Positions 1 through 10,930 of a stretch of 64,000 nt of DNA are shown piece after piece. The DNA is from Ichthyophis bannanicus (Eukaryota > Chordata > Amphibia > Gymnophiona > Ichthyophiidae). A program made the position numbers and the translations under genes. The number at the start of each line of letters is the position of its first letter. The stretch's first letter is position 1. Where the stretch lies: positions 112,644,278-112,708,277 of the forward strand of contig CM066043.1 in NCBI GenBank assembly GCA_033557465.1, read 5' to 3'. Under the pieces are notes generated by a model. The model saw only the letters and a program-made list of their open reading frames with translations, searched no databases and was not told the DNA's origin.

Positions 1-400
1 CAGAAATTAAGCTGCCCCGTGCTCCCTGTCGAAATCAGCAGGAGAGGGGGTGGAGGGAGGGGGAGGGCTCAGCCTCAACTAGTAGTAAAATACAAAGTAA
101 AGGAAGAATTAGGTTTCTTTTTTTTTTTTTTCCTTTTCTGTAACTAAATTAAACCCTAACTTTCCTTAATTGCTCCTCTAGTGAGCGCCGAACCACCAGG
201 CTCACTAATCCTCCAGCTGCTTGGAGACTGAGAGAACTGGAGTGTGAAGGAGGTGTCTGTACTTATGTACCCGTGACATCACAGAAGTGACGTTTCTCAG
301 TCTCCAAGCTGCTGGAAGAGGAGCATAAACTCCAGAGTTCGGGACTAGACTGGAGGGACGATAAGGAAGCACAATTTCCCAAGCCACCTCCAACTAGAGG
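1..400. other. Unassigned flank with an imperfect inverted repeat
   Basis: No gene is recognised. A T-rich run lies near 117-131. An imperfect inverted repeat pairs 210-236 with 293-321 around a spacer of about 55 bases, sharing the core CAGTCTCCAAGC. It could be the end of an unidentified transposon, but no partner end or target duplication is visible. Confidence 0.4.
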
Positions 401-468
401 GGTTCTATTTATTTATTTAACAAGTTTTATATACCGACTTTCTACAGTTCAAGACAGTTTACAGGGAA
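401..468 (-). repeat. L2-like LINE 3' tail, cut by DIRS insertion
   Basis: Read on the minus strand, this ends in a GTCGGTATATAAAA block followed by AAATAAATAAATA. That is the usual 3' terminus of L2-clade LINEs and of SINEs that borrow their tails. DIRS copy N1 begins right after it at 469. The bases from 7250 onward may be the other half of the same old repeat, which is too short to assign further. Confidence 0.6.
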
Positions 469-655
469 AGCACAGTTACTTACCTATAACAGGTGATCTC
501 TGGGAACAGCAGGAATAAGTCTTCACATATGGGTACGTCGGTACCGACGGAGCCTGCGCGGGAACGCTCCCCAGCGTCCAATCAGAAAGCTTTTGGGAGC
601 ATCCCTCAGCGCCTGCATGCTGCCTTCCCGCCTTTCCAACTGTCTCTCCTCAGTT
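469..655. repeat. Left terminal repeat of N1 (27-bp extension plus ITR)
   Basis: Bases 496-655 are the near-perfect reverse complement of 7089-7249. Bases 469-495 have no partner at the right end; they pair only with the ICR. This one-sided extension is a standard feature of DIRS termini. Confidence 0.9.
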
Positions 656-734
656 GAGTTTTATAGCTGAGACAAAGAGAGAGAGAGAGGAAAGATAGAT
701 AGAGAGATACAACTCCTAGGGGAGGTGGGTGGGA

Positions 735-831
735 TGTGAAGAGTTATTCCTGCTGTTCCCAGAGATCACCTGTTACAGGTAAGTAACTGTGCTATCTCCA
801 GAAACAAGCAGGAATGAGTCTTCACATATGG
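735..831. repeat. Internal complementary region (ICR) of N1
   Basis: The first part is complementary to the element's left end (469 to about 525) and the second part to its right end (about 7211-7249). Together they mirror the circle junction GGAGAT/AGCACAG. In the DIRS replication model this segment lets the linear cDNA be completed and circularised. Confidence 0.9.
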
Positions 832-1739
832 GGACTCCCAAGCTAAGATGCCTGGAGCCCTAGCATGTTGGATATTGAAACATGTTACACCTCATATGGC
901 CAGGCATCCTGAGGATGGAGGGTAGGAGTTGAAAAGAGAGGAGCTGTAGGAAACAGCTGACCTAAGATAGGACTACAGGCAAGGAGTCCTTGCATGTATG
1001 ATAATCATCATGAAATATTGAAATGAACAATCACAATATGGACCTCACCTACTGGATTGCAGGAAGTAGAGAGCCTGACGGAATCTACTGGGGATCCAGT
1101 AGAGGAATCTTCAAGGTGACTTCACTGAAGTGAAGGTGAAGGTCAAAATCTAGAAGTGACAGGTGACCCCAGGATTCCACTGGGGTAGTACAAAAACGGT
1201 AGGTCTTTAGTGGGAAGCTTTATGGAAAAAGCTGAAAACTCTTTTGGCTACAGAGTTAATCATAGTTAGGAGCAAAAGAGGAAGACTGACCGATTTGGAC
1301 AACTGGCCTAGTCCTTGAGGGAAGAAGGGGTATGGGAGAAACCCCGTATTCCCAAGAAAGGACAGATGTCTGAGGAGTTAAAACCTCAGATCTACTGAAG
1401 ATCCACCATGTCTTTCCCAACTGATGAGAGGTAGGAAGATATTGGAGTATGGAGCTTCAGGGATACCTGAACCTAGGGTTATGGTAGAGCTGTCAGTACC
1501 ACAGCAGTGGTTGTGTGCATAATAGCCTAAACATACTGTGGAATGGAATGAACATGTGGAATGGAATGAACATGTGCAAGCCCACTGTCTGGAACATACA
1601 GGAAAGAAAAAAACCTTTATGAGAACAGACAGAGAGATAAGTATGTAAATATGTAAATACATATCTACCTATAAGGAAGTATCTCGACAGATACACACAT
1701 ATATTTATGTATATTGTGATAAGGAAGCTTATCATAGCT

Positions 1740-3290
1740 CAGGAAGGAGCTATAGTAAAGGTGAAGTGACTCTGAACAAGCAACCTGTCAGTTCTGGTAG
1801 AAATAAGAAAACAGAATTTTCCCATAAAACACTACCAGTCCCAGAATGCACCAGGTTTCCAACAGCCATTAGAGGAGCTGAAGTGGGAAAACGTGTGTTC
1901 AATCAGGAGGGCTATGATGTAATCCCTAAGCACTCATCTCAAAGGGCAGGGCCTGATTCAGCACAGCTGCGCTGTGTTAAGGTGGAGCACTCATCTAAGC
2001 AGAATAAAGGTAGAGTTTATTCTACAGAGAATCATCATCATCTTCATGATCAGCTTGGATATCCTCAGTTTCATCTGGGAGATCATCCTTATCCTCAAAA
2101 TTATCCTCAGTTTCATCTGGAGGATCATCAGAAGCAGAAGCTACACCGGACGGACAGAGGGGGCAAGAAACCCTTTGGAAGAAAGAAGAGAAAAGCATTT
2201 GGAAGGTCTAGAGGAGTCCAGAGCAGTACGTATACTGGGAGACATTCAAAAGGCCTGCATACACCATTGGACTGGGGAAAGCCAGAGGAGTGGTGCTGCA
2301 GGGCTAGGAATCTCCAGACGGTACCTGTGAGGGAGACGGCTGCACGTGGAAGGGACCCTAAGACCCGTGCCAGAAGGTATGTGAAGAGAGATCCAGTGTC
2401 CAGGGATCTGGATTGGAAGGCTGGACATAAGAACTGGACTACATACTGGCCAGGCTATTTAGAGAGGAACTCTAACAGCAATGGAAGCTCAGGTATGAAC
2501 ACTGATCTATGCCCTAGCTATAACCTTGAAAGACAGCAGGGAAACAAGTATTCTCCTGAAAGTGCTCCATTGAGAAATTCCTCTGTGCCAATCCCTGATA
2601 TTGAACCCATGATTGTTGAAGAAGGGGAAGGAGAAGTCTTAGATATAGGCTGTGAATATATGGATTGCTCTCTGTCTAAACTCCTTTGGTGATTTACTGT
2701 TACAAAGTACAGCAACCATCACAAAGAAATACAAACTTGTTCTTTAATCTACTCAGAAAAGCTCCTGAGTAGGATTTTGGGCCACGCAGTAGAAGGTAAG
2801 CCAGCTAAGGGGTTTCAGCTGGATAACTGCTAGCAATTGAGCCTTACCTAATTGCTTGTGAGCTCTGAGGGAATCACTTCTGAATCTATGTGTGAAGATA
2901 TAAGAAGTTAACCTGAAAAGAACAGTTTTTCCCTTCTTTGTGGATTTTTGTTTGTTGTTTGATACACTGCTAAGAAAATATTAGCTAAAGCCTACAGAAA
3001 AGACCAGTTTGTTACCAACCAGGTCTTTATTCTTTTGCTTTGATTGCCTGACAAGTTCAACTGTTGTTTTCCTGATTTTGTTTTTCTAAGTTTAACACTG
3101 AAAGCAAGTATCCTGTTTTATGTGCTACCAAGCATATCTGTGTTGGGAGAAATAACCCCATAAATAAATATCTTATTGGCTTTACCCTCAAGCACAACTA
3201 ATTATTGTGAGCAGCTGTGTCTGATGTGAATGGACTGCATTGCCCACAATCCCTTGCAAATCATATTGATATATGCACTTGCCAAGACTG
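1740..3290. other. Insert of unknown origin inside N1, with a long plus-strand open frame
   Basis: This segment is missing from the equivalent place in the related copy A-mid and in the fragment at 12355-13683, so it is probably a secondary insertion; the boundaries are approximate and no target duplication was found. A plus-strand frame is open from 1766 to 2692 (308 codons) but begins with GTG, has no early ATG and resembles no family I know. Near 1829-1852 the text ACTACCAGTCCCAGAATGCA resembles the ZNF143-type promoter motif, and TGCCCACAATCCCTTGCA occurs at about 3241-3258. It could be a worn LTR or a captured gene piece. Confidence 0.35.
2022..2198 (-). CDS. Short acidic open frame, possible terminal exon (58 codons)
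   Basis: On the minus strand an ATG at 2198 opens 58 codons ending in TAG at 2022. The first third contains CPLCPSG. The rest is strongly acidic, with an imperfectly repeated DDPPDETED / DDLPDETED unit and a DHEDDDDSL tail. A pyrimidine tract ending in CCAAAG lies just before the cysteine pair, so this could be the last exon of a spliced gene or of a transposase rather than a free-standing gene. It runs antisense to the 308-codon plus-strand frame; both cannot be equally constrained. I do not recognise the family. Confidence 0.25.
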   Translation of the reverse strand: MLFSSFFQRVSCPLCPSGVASASDDPPDETEDNFEDKDDLPDETEDIQADHEDDDDSL

Positions 3291-3319
3291 TGAACATTCT
3301 CACCCAGGCAGCCGTCTGA

Positions 3320-3347
3320 CAATATATATATATATATGTGTGTGTGT

Positions 3348-3380
<33 letters not shown>
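3320..3380. repeat. (TA)n/(TG)n microsatellite in N1
   Basis: About 60 bases of TA dinucleotides with a short TG interruption. TA-rich tracts also occur at comparable positions in the fragment at 12355-13683 and in A-mid (36280-36400), so the tract is probably an ancestral property of the gag-only lineage. Confidence 0.9.
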
Positions 3381-3383
<3 letters not shown>

Positions 3384-3384
3384 G

Positions 3385-4890
3385 GATATATATACATATG
3401 TTTATGGCGAGATCCATGGGCATAACACATGCACACATGGCTGACAGACATATGTATCTAAAGAATGTATATAGACATATGAACATATATGAATATATAG
3501 GTCTAAAGATAAATGTCTGCAATTAAGCAGACAGAGATATGTCTATACGAACCTTCACATGGGAGATGTAAAGAGGAACGATTCATCTAATAACAAGAAG
3601 GTGGAACCTACTTGAGAAGATATAGAGAGTCTGTTCCCTCTGGTTAAGATGGAGCAGGAATGCTATCCAGTGAAATAACCAGGATGGTTGCGTGAAAAAA
3701 CAAGAGGATAATATCAGTCTGTGAACAGCAAGTCCTGAGTTCGGTAGAACTCTAACATGGTGAATGGACAGAAAACGCATAGGATGAGATACCAGGTTGA
3801 CCCACTTGAGGGACAAGGGGGGTATCATGCGTTGTTTAGTTAAATATGTGCTGTCCATGAAGGATTAGGACACCATGAGGACAAGCTGCAAGGAAAAAGC
3901 ATATTTCCTGTAGGAATTGGGTAACTCTTTAGACTGTCACGTAGGGAAGGCCTATGTCCTTTATTAGAAGGAAATAGAAGGGTGTAAAGAACCCTCATAG
4001 TCATGAGGAATGACTGAGGAAGCCTTTTTCAACCATATAGGATAGTAATTAGAGAAAAAGTCCCCATGCTCTCTAGCAAGGGCCCATAGTGGAAAGCTTC
4101 TCTGTAGGATTGCAGAGAGCATAATGCAGGAGAATTGGGAAATAAAACTGGCTGTTGGAGAAAATCAGCTGCAACTTCAACTATGCTGCCAACTCCAGGG
4201 ATTTGGAGATGGCAGAAAAGAAGCGATAAGGATTATCCAAGACAGATGAAGCACTATCTTGGAAGCACTACTAAGGCTAGACAAAAAGTAGTGGAAGACA
4301 AAAACTGGAACTTGTAGAAAAGTACCAGTAGTCCAACCACTGGAACTCCTGCATGGGCAGCTGCTGAATAGAACAGCAGAGAGAATCTTTCTGTTTTTAA
4401 CAGAGAGAACAGACAGAACAAGGAGAAAATCATGTTCAGTCTGATGAGCTGCCCAAATGAAAGAAGGGAGGTTACTCCAGAGAAAAAACTCCACACTGGA
4501 AAGGAAGGGAAGACTAGAAAGGCTAAGAAAGCCTTCCAGTGATATGATACCACTCTTACAGGGGAAAACCTGGAAAAGAGGGTAAAGAAAAATAGGAGCT
4601 GAAGGGTGACTTGCCATATGGTAAGTCTGTAGAAGGAAAAAAATCATGTTGGTACAGAAAAACTATCATGGGATAGTTGGTAAACCTCTCTCCATGGCAG
4701 AAAGAGGAGGAAAACCCTGTGACCCATAGACATGAATATCCTGACAGCTCAGCATACCTAAGAGCAAGTGGATGTCCTGGAAACAGGAATCCATGTGTAG
4801 AGTTTTAAATGAAAAAACAGTGAAAAAACTTCTGCTGAGAAGAAGTGAACTGTAGGTTATAAAGAGATTAATTAGAACCCTATTGCAGGG
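3385..4890. other. Noncoding body of N1 between the TA tract and gag
   Basis: This replaces the RT, RNase H and recombinase genes found in autonomous copies. No convincing protein family is seen on either strand. Parts match 12840-13600 (for example the shared GATTCATCTAATAACAAGAA) and 42538-43200 (CATGCTCTCTAGCAAGG-like text), so it is a shared region of the gag-only lineage. Confidence 0.6.
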
Positions 4891-6875
4891 TTAATTTTCC
4901 TGGCTTGAGTTTGGATTCTTCAGACCAGGGCGAGGTTTCCCCTGCTTGGGAACATCTGTATGATGGGCAGGAGAAGAATAAAACCTTCTTCTTTTAGGGA
5001 AAGAAGGTTTGGTAGGGCATTTCCTACCTACTGGGGAAGGAGAAGGCTTAGGGCAGCCCTCAGAAACAGGGAAGTCAGTGGAGCACTGAGCAACCTGACG
5101 TAAAGACTCCTTATTGAAGAGATTTTCTCCAGTACAAGGAGTATTACCCAGTCTTTGTTGTGCCCATCTGTTCAAGTCTGAAGCTTGGAGCCAGGCTCTA
5201 TGTCGTGCTCCTATGGCTATAGCAGAGGTTCTGCTAACAGACTCAAAAGAGTCTAGTGAAGCACGAGTAAGAAACTAAGAGATATTTTGACTATGACTAA
5301 GTAGTAAGGAATAGTCTGCAGTCTTGGGCTCTGAAAGAAAGGGAGTCAAAAGAGACAATTTCTTTGTGACCTCCTGAAGGGATAGACTAATATAAAAAAT
5401 ATATGAGAGAATCCTTGTTAACAGCATAGATGTTTGGAAGGTTGACGTCCAAAGGCATCTAGTGTTCTAGACTCACGACCTGGTGGGTAAGAAGAGTGCT
5501 TCTTCTTACTTTTCACCTTCCTCAGTGCTGATTCCACCACAATAGAATGATGGGGAAGTTGAGTCTTTTGAAACCCTGGAGAGGGGGGCACCTGATACAG
5601 AAGATCAGTTGCTGTAGAAGGTGAGGAAACCCTTAAAGGTGTTTCCCATATTCTCAGAAGAAGATCCTGCAAAGAATGATGTAAAGGAAGCATTATATTT
5701 TCCTTTTCTCCAGAAGAGCCTTGTGTAGGATCATAGCCAGGGATAGGAATAGCAAGGAATGTTGCCATGTCAAGGAGAAAATTCTGAAAAGAAAGATCTC
5801 CAATGGGAACCATCCCTGGACAGGCTAGACTTGAAGAACTAGCCTGGGCACCGGAGGATGTACTTGTCCGGTGCAGAAAAGGATCCCTAATGGATGGATA
5901 CTGGTACTGGCGGTTAAGACCTGAGACAGTCAGTACTACATCGTCCATGCCAGGTATTGACTCCAAACTAGGTATAGAAAGGAGCGATCCTGGTGAAAAA
6001 AGCATGGAAGGAGCTGGTCCCGATGTTACTGCAGGTACCGGCACTGATACCGATACCTGTGCCGGAATCGAAGGTGACACCGACATCGAAGCAGTCATCG
6101 GAGGCTGCTCAAGCGGTACCGAGGTAACCAAAAACCCTTGGTGATTACTCTCGGTACCGCACATCCGGAATCGGTAAGCGTCGGTTCCGAAACGTGTCGG
6201 TACCCAGTCTTCCAGACTAGATATTGATTCCAGACTCGGCATCGAAGGAAGTGAGTCTATCGATGCATGTCTAGAGGGTACCGACGTCGGTGGTCGTATC
6301 GGCAGTGTTGCCGATACTGGAAAGTCAAGCTGGGACGTATCGATCGGTCCCGAAGGTACCGAGAACGCCAGATGACGATCCCTGGTGAGGAGTGAATCGC
6401 TCAACACCAGTGCCGATGCCGGGGTATCGGTACCGCTCGAAGCGGATGCCACCACCGAGCATGGCTCAGGTATGTTCTGTGAGGGGTGAGCCCCAGGAAC
6501 AACCTGAAACCCCTGAAAGGCTTTGGAGACCGAAGACTCCCGCCAGGGTTTTGAAGCCAATAGATTCTTGAGGGCAAGGCCGGAGCCATCATCATGCTTG
6601 GCATGAGACCTACCACTCAAGGATTGGCTAGTCTTAACAGACTGTTTATGGGTTACCTGATCCTGTAGAGAAGAAATGGTCGGTACCCTGACACTGGAAG
6701 GGAACCCGGTATCGAGGGAAACTCGAAATGGAAAATCTCTTCTCATAATATTGTAGCCTAATGGCTCCGGAGGAAGAAGGTCAGGACCCAAACAGGTTAG
6801 ACACCAGTTATTGGAGTCTAAAAAGAAAACTGTATTTCCACAGTTAAGGCACTTCTTAGGAGAAGGCGGCTCCAT
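4891..6875 (-). pseudogene. DIRS gag (ORF1) of N1, frameshifted
   Basis: Encodes a gag-like nucleocapsid precursor of about 600 residues when intact. The N-terminus has paired cysteines, KKCLNC then WCLTC, matching the zinc-binding-like head of gag in autonomous family A copies. A long Ser/Pro/Val-rich middle follows, then the conserved core LPHHSIVVESALRKVK with PPGRESRTLDAFGRQ. The main frame runs from 6875 to 5418 (485 codons). The rest of the core is out of frame, and the basic C-terminus (KCPTKPSFPKRRRFYSS) is at 5175-4891. No RT frame follows. The gene is broken in at least one place but the frame is long for a dead copy. Confidence 0.8.
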
Positions 6876-7088
6876 AATGGAGAGGCCTTAAAGGCCCAAA
6901 AAGTTTAAGACAGAAACTGAGGGAAAAAAATTCCCTGAGTTTAAGAAAAAGAAAAGAAAAAAACACCGGCGGTACCGGTGAAGTCGGGGGAACAGTCGCA
7001 ACCACAAGAAAACAAAGAATTAAAGAATTAAGAAAAAAATTTTCTGCGGTGACAGGAGGACGTCCTGCCGGCTCCGCGGAAAAACGAA

Positions 7089-7249
7089 AACTGAGGAGAG
7101 ACAGTTGGAAAGGCGGGAAGGCAGCACGCAGGCGCTGAGGGATGCTCCCAAAAGCTTTCTGATTGGACGCTGGGGAGCGTTCCCGCGCAGGCTCTGTCGG
7201 TACCGACGTACCCATATGTGAAGACTCATTCCTGCTTGTTCCTGGAGAT
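7089..7249. repeat. Right ITR of N1
   Basis: Reverse complement of 496-655 with only a few mismatches. It contains GTCGGTACCGACG and ends TTCCTGGAGAT. Transcription and gag translation proceed from this end toward lower coordinates. Confidence 0.9.
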
Positions 7250-7689
7250 CATAACAGTCAGTGTATTTCAACTGAATACAATGAAACAATGATAAACACA
7301 GTATAAATGGTTAACAAGAGACTATCTAGAGCAGGGGTGGGCAAACTTTTTGACTCGAGGGCCGCAATGGGTTCATATATTGGACCCGGGGGCCGGACCA
7401 AGAGTAGATGGACGGTGTGTATGTGTGAATTAATATAAATTAAATTTAAATTTGTAACATTAAATGTTTAGATTAATTTAAGGTAGAAAAGCATAAAAAG
7501 AGTTATTTTACAAAACCTTTATGCAATGTATTTCTTTCATAAAATAGTACCTTCAATTTTAGTGTGAACAGTGTTGTTGGTCTCCCTTTTTTGTTAAGGC
7601 ATCAAAGTCAGGAGATAGCTTTGTTGTTGCAATTCTCAATTTCAAACACATTTACACAGTCCTAATCCAGCCCTTCATCAGCCCATTTC

Positions 7690-8217
7690 CAGTCCAAGTT
7701 CCCCCCCATCACAGCCCATTTCGTCCATTCCCCCCACCATCACAGCCCATTTGCAGTCCTCCCCCCATCACAGCCCAATTGTAGTCCGTTCCCCCCACAC
7801 AGCCCATTTCCAGTCTGTTCTCCCCCCCCCTCCTCAGTCCTTTTCGAGTGTGTTTCCCCCCATCACAGCCCAATTTGTCCGTCCCCCCCCATCACAGCCC
7901 ATTTCCAGTCTGTTCCCCCCCCCACATCACAGCCCATTTCCAGTCCTATCCCCCCCACCATCACAGACCATTTGCAGTCCTCCCCCCATCACAGCCCATT
8001 TTCAGTCCATTCTCCCCCCCCCACCATCACAGCCCATTTCCAGTCTGTTTTTCCCCCCCATCACAGCCCATTTCCAGTCCGTTCTCCCCCCCCCCACCAT
8101 CACAGCCCATTTCCAGTCCTTTTCCCCCCCCCATCACAGCCCATTTCCAGTCCGTTCTCCCCCCCACCATCACAGCCCATTTCCAGTCCGTTCCCCCCCC
8201 CCCATCACAGCCCAGCC
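7690..8217. repeat. C-rich minisatellite inside the hAT element
   Basis: About 15 tandem units of roughly 30-37 bases built on CATCACAGCCCATTTCCAGT followed by a run of C and a few T. The variable C-run length explains the several overlapping proline-, serine- and histidine-rich open frames here, which are not genes. Confidence 0.92.
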
Positions 8218-8262
8218 AGTCCTAGCCGCCCCCCCCCGAAGAGCCCCGCGCTGTCTAAGGGG

Positions 8263-8531
8263 CTGCAGAGGGAGCCAGGGAAGCCCGCGCGAGGCCCCGG
8301 CTCCCTCTGCACAGCCCGCCAGCATGAAGAACCTTTACCTTCCCGCTGGCGGCTGTTGCAATGAAGCCGCGAATGCCGGGAAAGGTTAAAGGCAATGCCC
8401 TTTAACCTCTCGCGGCATTCGTGGCTTCATTGAAACAGCCGCCAGCGTGAAGGTAAAGGCTCTTCACGCTGGCGGGCTGTGCAGAGGGAGCCGTGGCTTC
8501 GCGCGGGCTTCCCCGGCTCCCTCTGCAGCAG
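8263..8531. repeat. Large inverted repeat (hairpin) inside the hAT element
   Basis: Arms of about 133 bases (8263-8395 and 8397-8531) pair around a centre near 8396 with almost no loop. The paired text includes CTGCAGAGGGAGCC, CACAGCCCGCCAGC and ATGAAGCC. Scattered mismatches show it is not freshly duplicated. RNA from either strand would fold into a long GC-rich stem. Confidence 0.9.
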
Positions 8532-8633
8532 TCCATTTGTTCACCAGGATAACTGATACAGCGGGCCGGATTAAAAGGTCCGCCGGGCCGTATACGGCCC
8601 GCGGGCCGTAGTTTGCCCATTCCTGATCTAGAG

Positions 8634-10930
8634 TGATTGATCTATGCTGGTATCTTTTATGATGTGCACAACCCATAATTAAGTTTTGGTTAGGTCATAA
8701 GGATACCATCCTAAAGAAGCTGTTTTATGTAGCACAGAGAAGTGAACTTTTGACAGTGACCCACCAACATTGTGACCCCGTAACTTGATAACTTAACCCT
8801 GTTGTCTTGCTATAACTGTAATTAAAAAAACGAGTAGGTGGTGATAAGCAGCAACAGATAGAGGAAAGGGCTGGAAAATACGAAGTCTTCCTTGCCAATG
8901 AAGACCTATGATGCTTCAAAGTCATCTGTCATGCAGCACAAAGTCATCTGTTCTGAAGGTAGCTGCAGTTCTAACTTTGAAATTTCAGACTGTAGAGAAG
9001 CCACTAAATAAACCCATTTACTATGAGACCTATTCCGTGTTAGACGTCCCGGCCTCTGTGCATCTGGTCGGAACAGGACGCACAGAGATAGATGGGATTC
9101 TGATCCCGCAGAGCATGTCTGGCCCCAACGGGATCAGAATCCCATCTAAGCCTGTACGTGCAGGCCCAGACCAGATTTCAGGCAGCCTGCACATATAAGC
9201 ACCTGCCTGGCTAACTCACAGGGCTCCTAAATGGAGCCGTGGCACCATGGCATCCGGTTACCACGGCACCGCAGCTCTATTCAGGAGCTGCAATCTCCGG
9301 CCACCATCAACTGTATTCATTCCCCATAGCCCGACCCCCAATCTGGCCTCCCATGGCCAGGGTCAGGCTGCGGGGAATCTTCTGTGGCCAACCCACCCTT
9401 TGACGCACTCCGGGCCAGCCATCCCCTCCCATCTTGGGGAACTTATTCCACCTCTACCAGCTCCGAACATGCAGGGCTTACATCAGAATCAGCCCTATAT
9501 GTCTGGGGCAGCAGACCGCCCACTGCTCACCACGTCTCAGCGCCGCCCTTTTCCTGCCCCGTCTTACTTCCCCATACAAACTTCCTGTTCGTACGGGGAG
9601 GCTTGGTGGGGACGAGAAAGGCAGACGAATAGTGGGGATGGACGTCTATTCATGGTTCAGAAAAGACCCCTATATATTTAAATTGAAAAAGCCTGTGTGA
9701 AGTCTGCATGCCCTCAGCTGGGGGGGCCAGAAGAGGCTGTTTCCTTGCCTTATCCAGTAGATTTTCTGTGTGTTTAGACATAAGCTCAAAGTATAGCTTG
9801 TACTAGAAACAATCATAATAGAACGTCAGACAACACTTACTTTATTCCAAGCCCATCTGAACTTGTAAAGATGAGGGGATCCCTCAGACCGCTTCGCTGA
9901 ACATACTCCATATTAAAATCTGTCAATAAACAGAAGTAAAAGAGAGAAAAGCTAAGGGCAGAGTAAATTTTTAAACACTTTATTTTGTTTGTGAATGACA
10001 TAAGTGATGGTAAACTAAATCAAGAATGGCTAGATAATAATCTGGAGTTGAGGGTCTTACAACTATTTTTTTGCATCCTTGTTAGTGAAGTGTAACCAGT
10101 AGTCAAAGTTTAATACAACTGACATTTTTGAAGGGGAGGTTCTGTTTCTTTTGGAGGGGTGAGGAGAGGTTCACTTTTATTCACCATAACTATTCATAAT
10201 TTCTTTGACAGGAAGCTTTATCAACCACAAAATGTTCATTTCAGAAATTGTTTCAATCAAGATTCTGTCCCACTGACAAATATTGAATTTACAAATACTG
10301 GCATCAAAATCTTTCATTTCCCTTCTCGCTCCCTTTCTTATCGCCAAGGCTCCCTCCTACTTTTTCTCTTTCTTCATCTGTTGAAGCTCTCCATTTTCCC
10401 AACTCTGGCAAGTCTCTCCTCACATCTCCCACTTCCCCAGCTAAGACTCTGCCTGCTCTCTTCCTGCAACTGCTTTATTACCCTCCATTCTTTTATAGTT
10501 CTTTCATTGTCTCCAGCCACAGGAAAACAAAACTATTTACCTATAATAGGTGCTCTGACAATGGGACAATGGAAGAATGAGACATAAATGGGTTATGTGC
10601 CTGCTGAATTGGCAGCCCCAAGAAGTTCAGGGAAAGTCTTTCAGACACGCGTGGCAGTCTCCTACAGGCTGCTGACCCCACAGTAACCTCAATCTATTAT
10701 TATTTAATCAAATAAACACAGTATTCTTCACCAGCACCATAATTCAAAAGAATTGATTTTCTTCCTATCTTTTTCACTGTCCATCTTTTGCATCCATATG
10801 ACGTTATTGAAAAAACAACAAATCAAAATCTGTGTGTGGAGAGAGCTCTCTCTGCTCTTGAGAATTCTGTCTAGGCCCTTCATACCCATTCTGCCAAAAG
10901 CAATCTGTCATCTCATTTCTTAACTGCTTG
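8634..10930. other. Unassigned region between the hAT element and CR1-1
   Basis: No family is recognised with confidence. A GC-richer island (about 9040-9700) contains an inverted repeat and a 144-codon plus-strand frame at 9247-9681 with a proline-rich product of no known family. A C/T-rich stretch lies near 10320-10450. At about 10527 the text ACTATTTACCTATAATAGG resembles the left terminus of the DIRS copies and may be a diverged relative. Confidence 0.5.
9090..9147. repeat. Perfect 18-bp inverted repeat with 22-base loop
   Basis: AGATGGGATTCTGATCCC at 9090-9107 is the exact reverse complement of 9130-9147. A weaker pair, CTCTGTGC and GCACAGAG, lies just upstream. It may be part of an unidentified transposon end or a folded RNA. 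Confidence 0.85.

Larger units (their letters stand above)
469..7249 (-). mobile_element. DIRS-A copy N1, complete gag-only (non-autonomous) element
   Basis: A complete family A DIRS-type element with its 5' end at 7249. It starts AGCACAGTTAC and ends CTGGAGAT, the same termini as the other family A copies. ITRs are 496-655 and 7089-7249, the left extension is 469-495 and the ICR is 735-831. The only recognisable element gene is a broken gag (6875-4891). RT, RNase H and recombinase are absent; their place is taken by noncoding DNA with TA repeats and an insert of about 1.5 kb. No target-site duplication is seen, as expected for tyrosine-recombinase integration. Movement would have required enzymes from autonomous family A copies. 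Confidence 0.9.
7332..8625. mobile_element. Non-autonomous hAT transposon with 8-bp target duplication
   Basis: Terminal inverted repeats CAGGGGTGGGCAAAC (7332) and GTTTGCCCATTCCTG (ending 8625) are flanked by a perfect 8-bp duplication ATCTAGAG at 7324-7331 and 8626-8633. This end sequence and duplication length are typical of hAT superfamily elements that carry the GGCCCGCGGGCC-type subterminal block. No transposase is encoded. The interior holds an AT-rich left part, a C-rich minisatellite (7690-8217) and a large hairpin (8263-8531). The intact duplication suggests fairly recent insertion. Confidence 0.93.

Noticed and set aside
5803..6144. Plus-strand frame rich in Thr/Asp/Gly
   Set aside because: Antisense of the N1 gag middle region built from repeated GGTACC and ATCGAT words.
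469..7249. Endogenous retrovirus or LTR element
   Set aside because: Terminal repeats are inverted, no target duplication, an ICR is present, and related copies encode a tyrosine recombinase instead of a DDE integrase or protease.
7690..8217. CRISPR-like array
   Set aside because: Units are adjacent with variable C-runs, there are no unique spacers and the context is a eukaryotic hAT element.
7751..8389. Overlapping proline/histidine/serine-rich open frames
   Set aside because: They are all reading frames of the C-rich minisatellite in the hAT element; the repeat unit lacks stops in several frames.
10159..10587. 142-codon frame as a membrane protein gene
   Set aside because: Leucine/serine-rich product follows from a C/T-rich stretch; no motifs, no homologous pattern.
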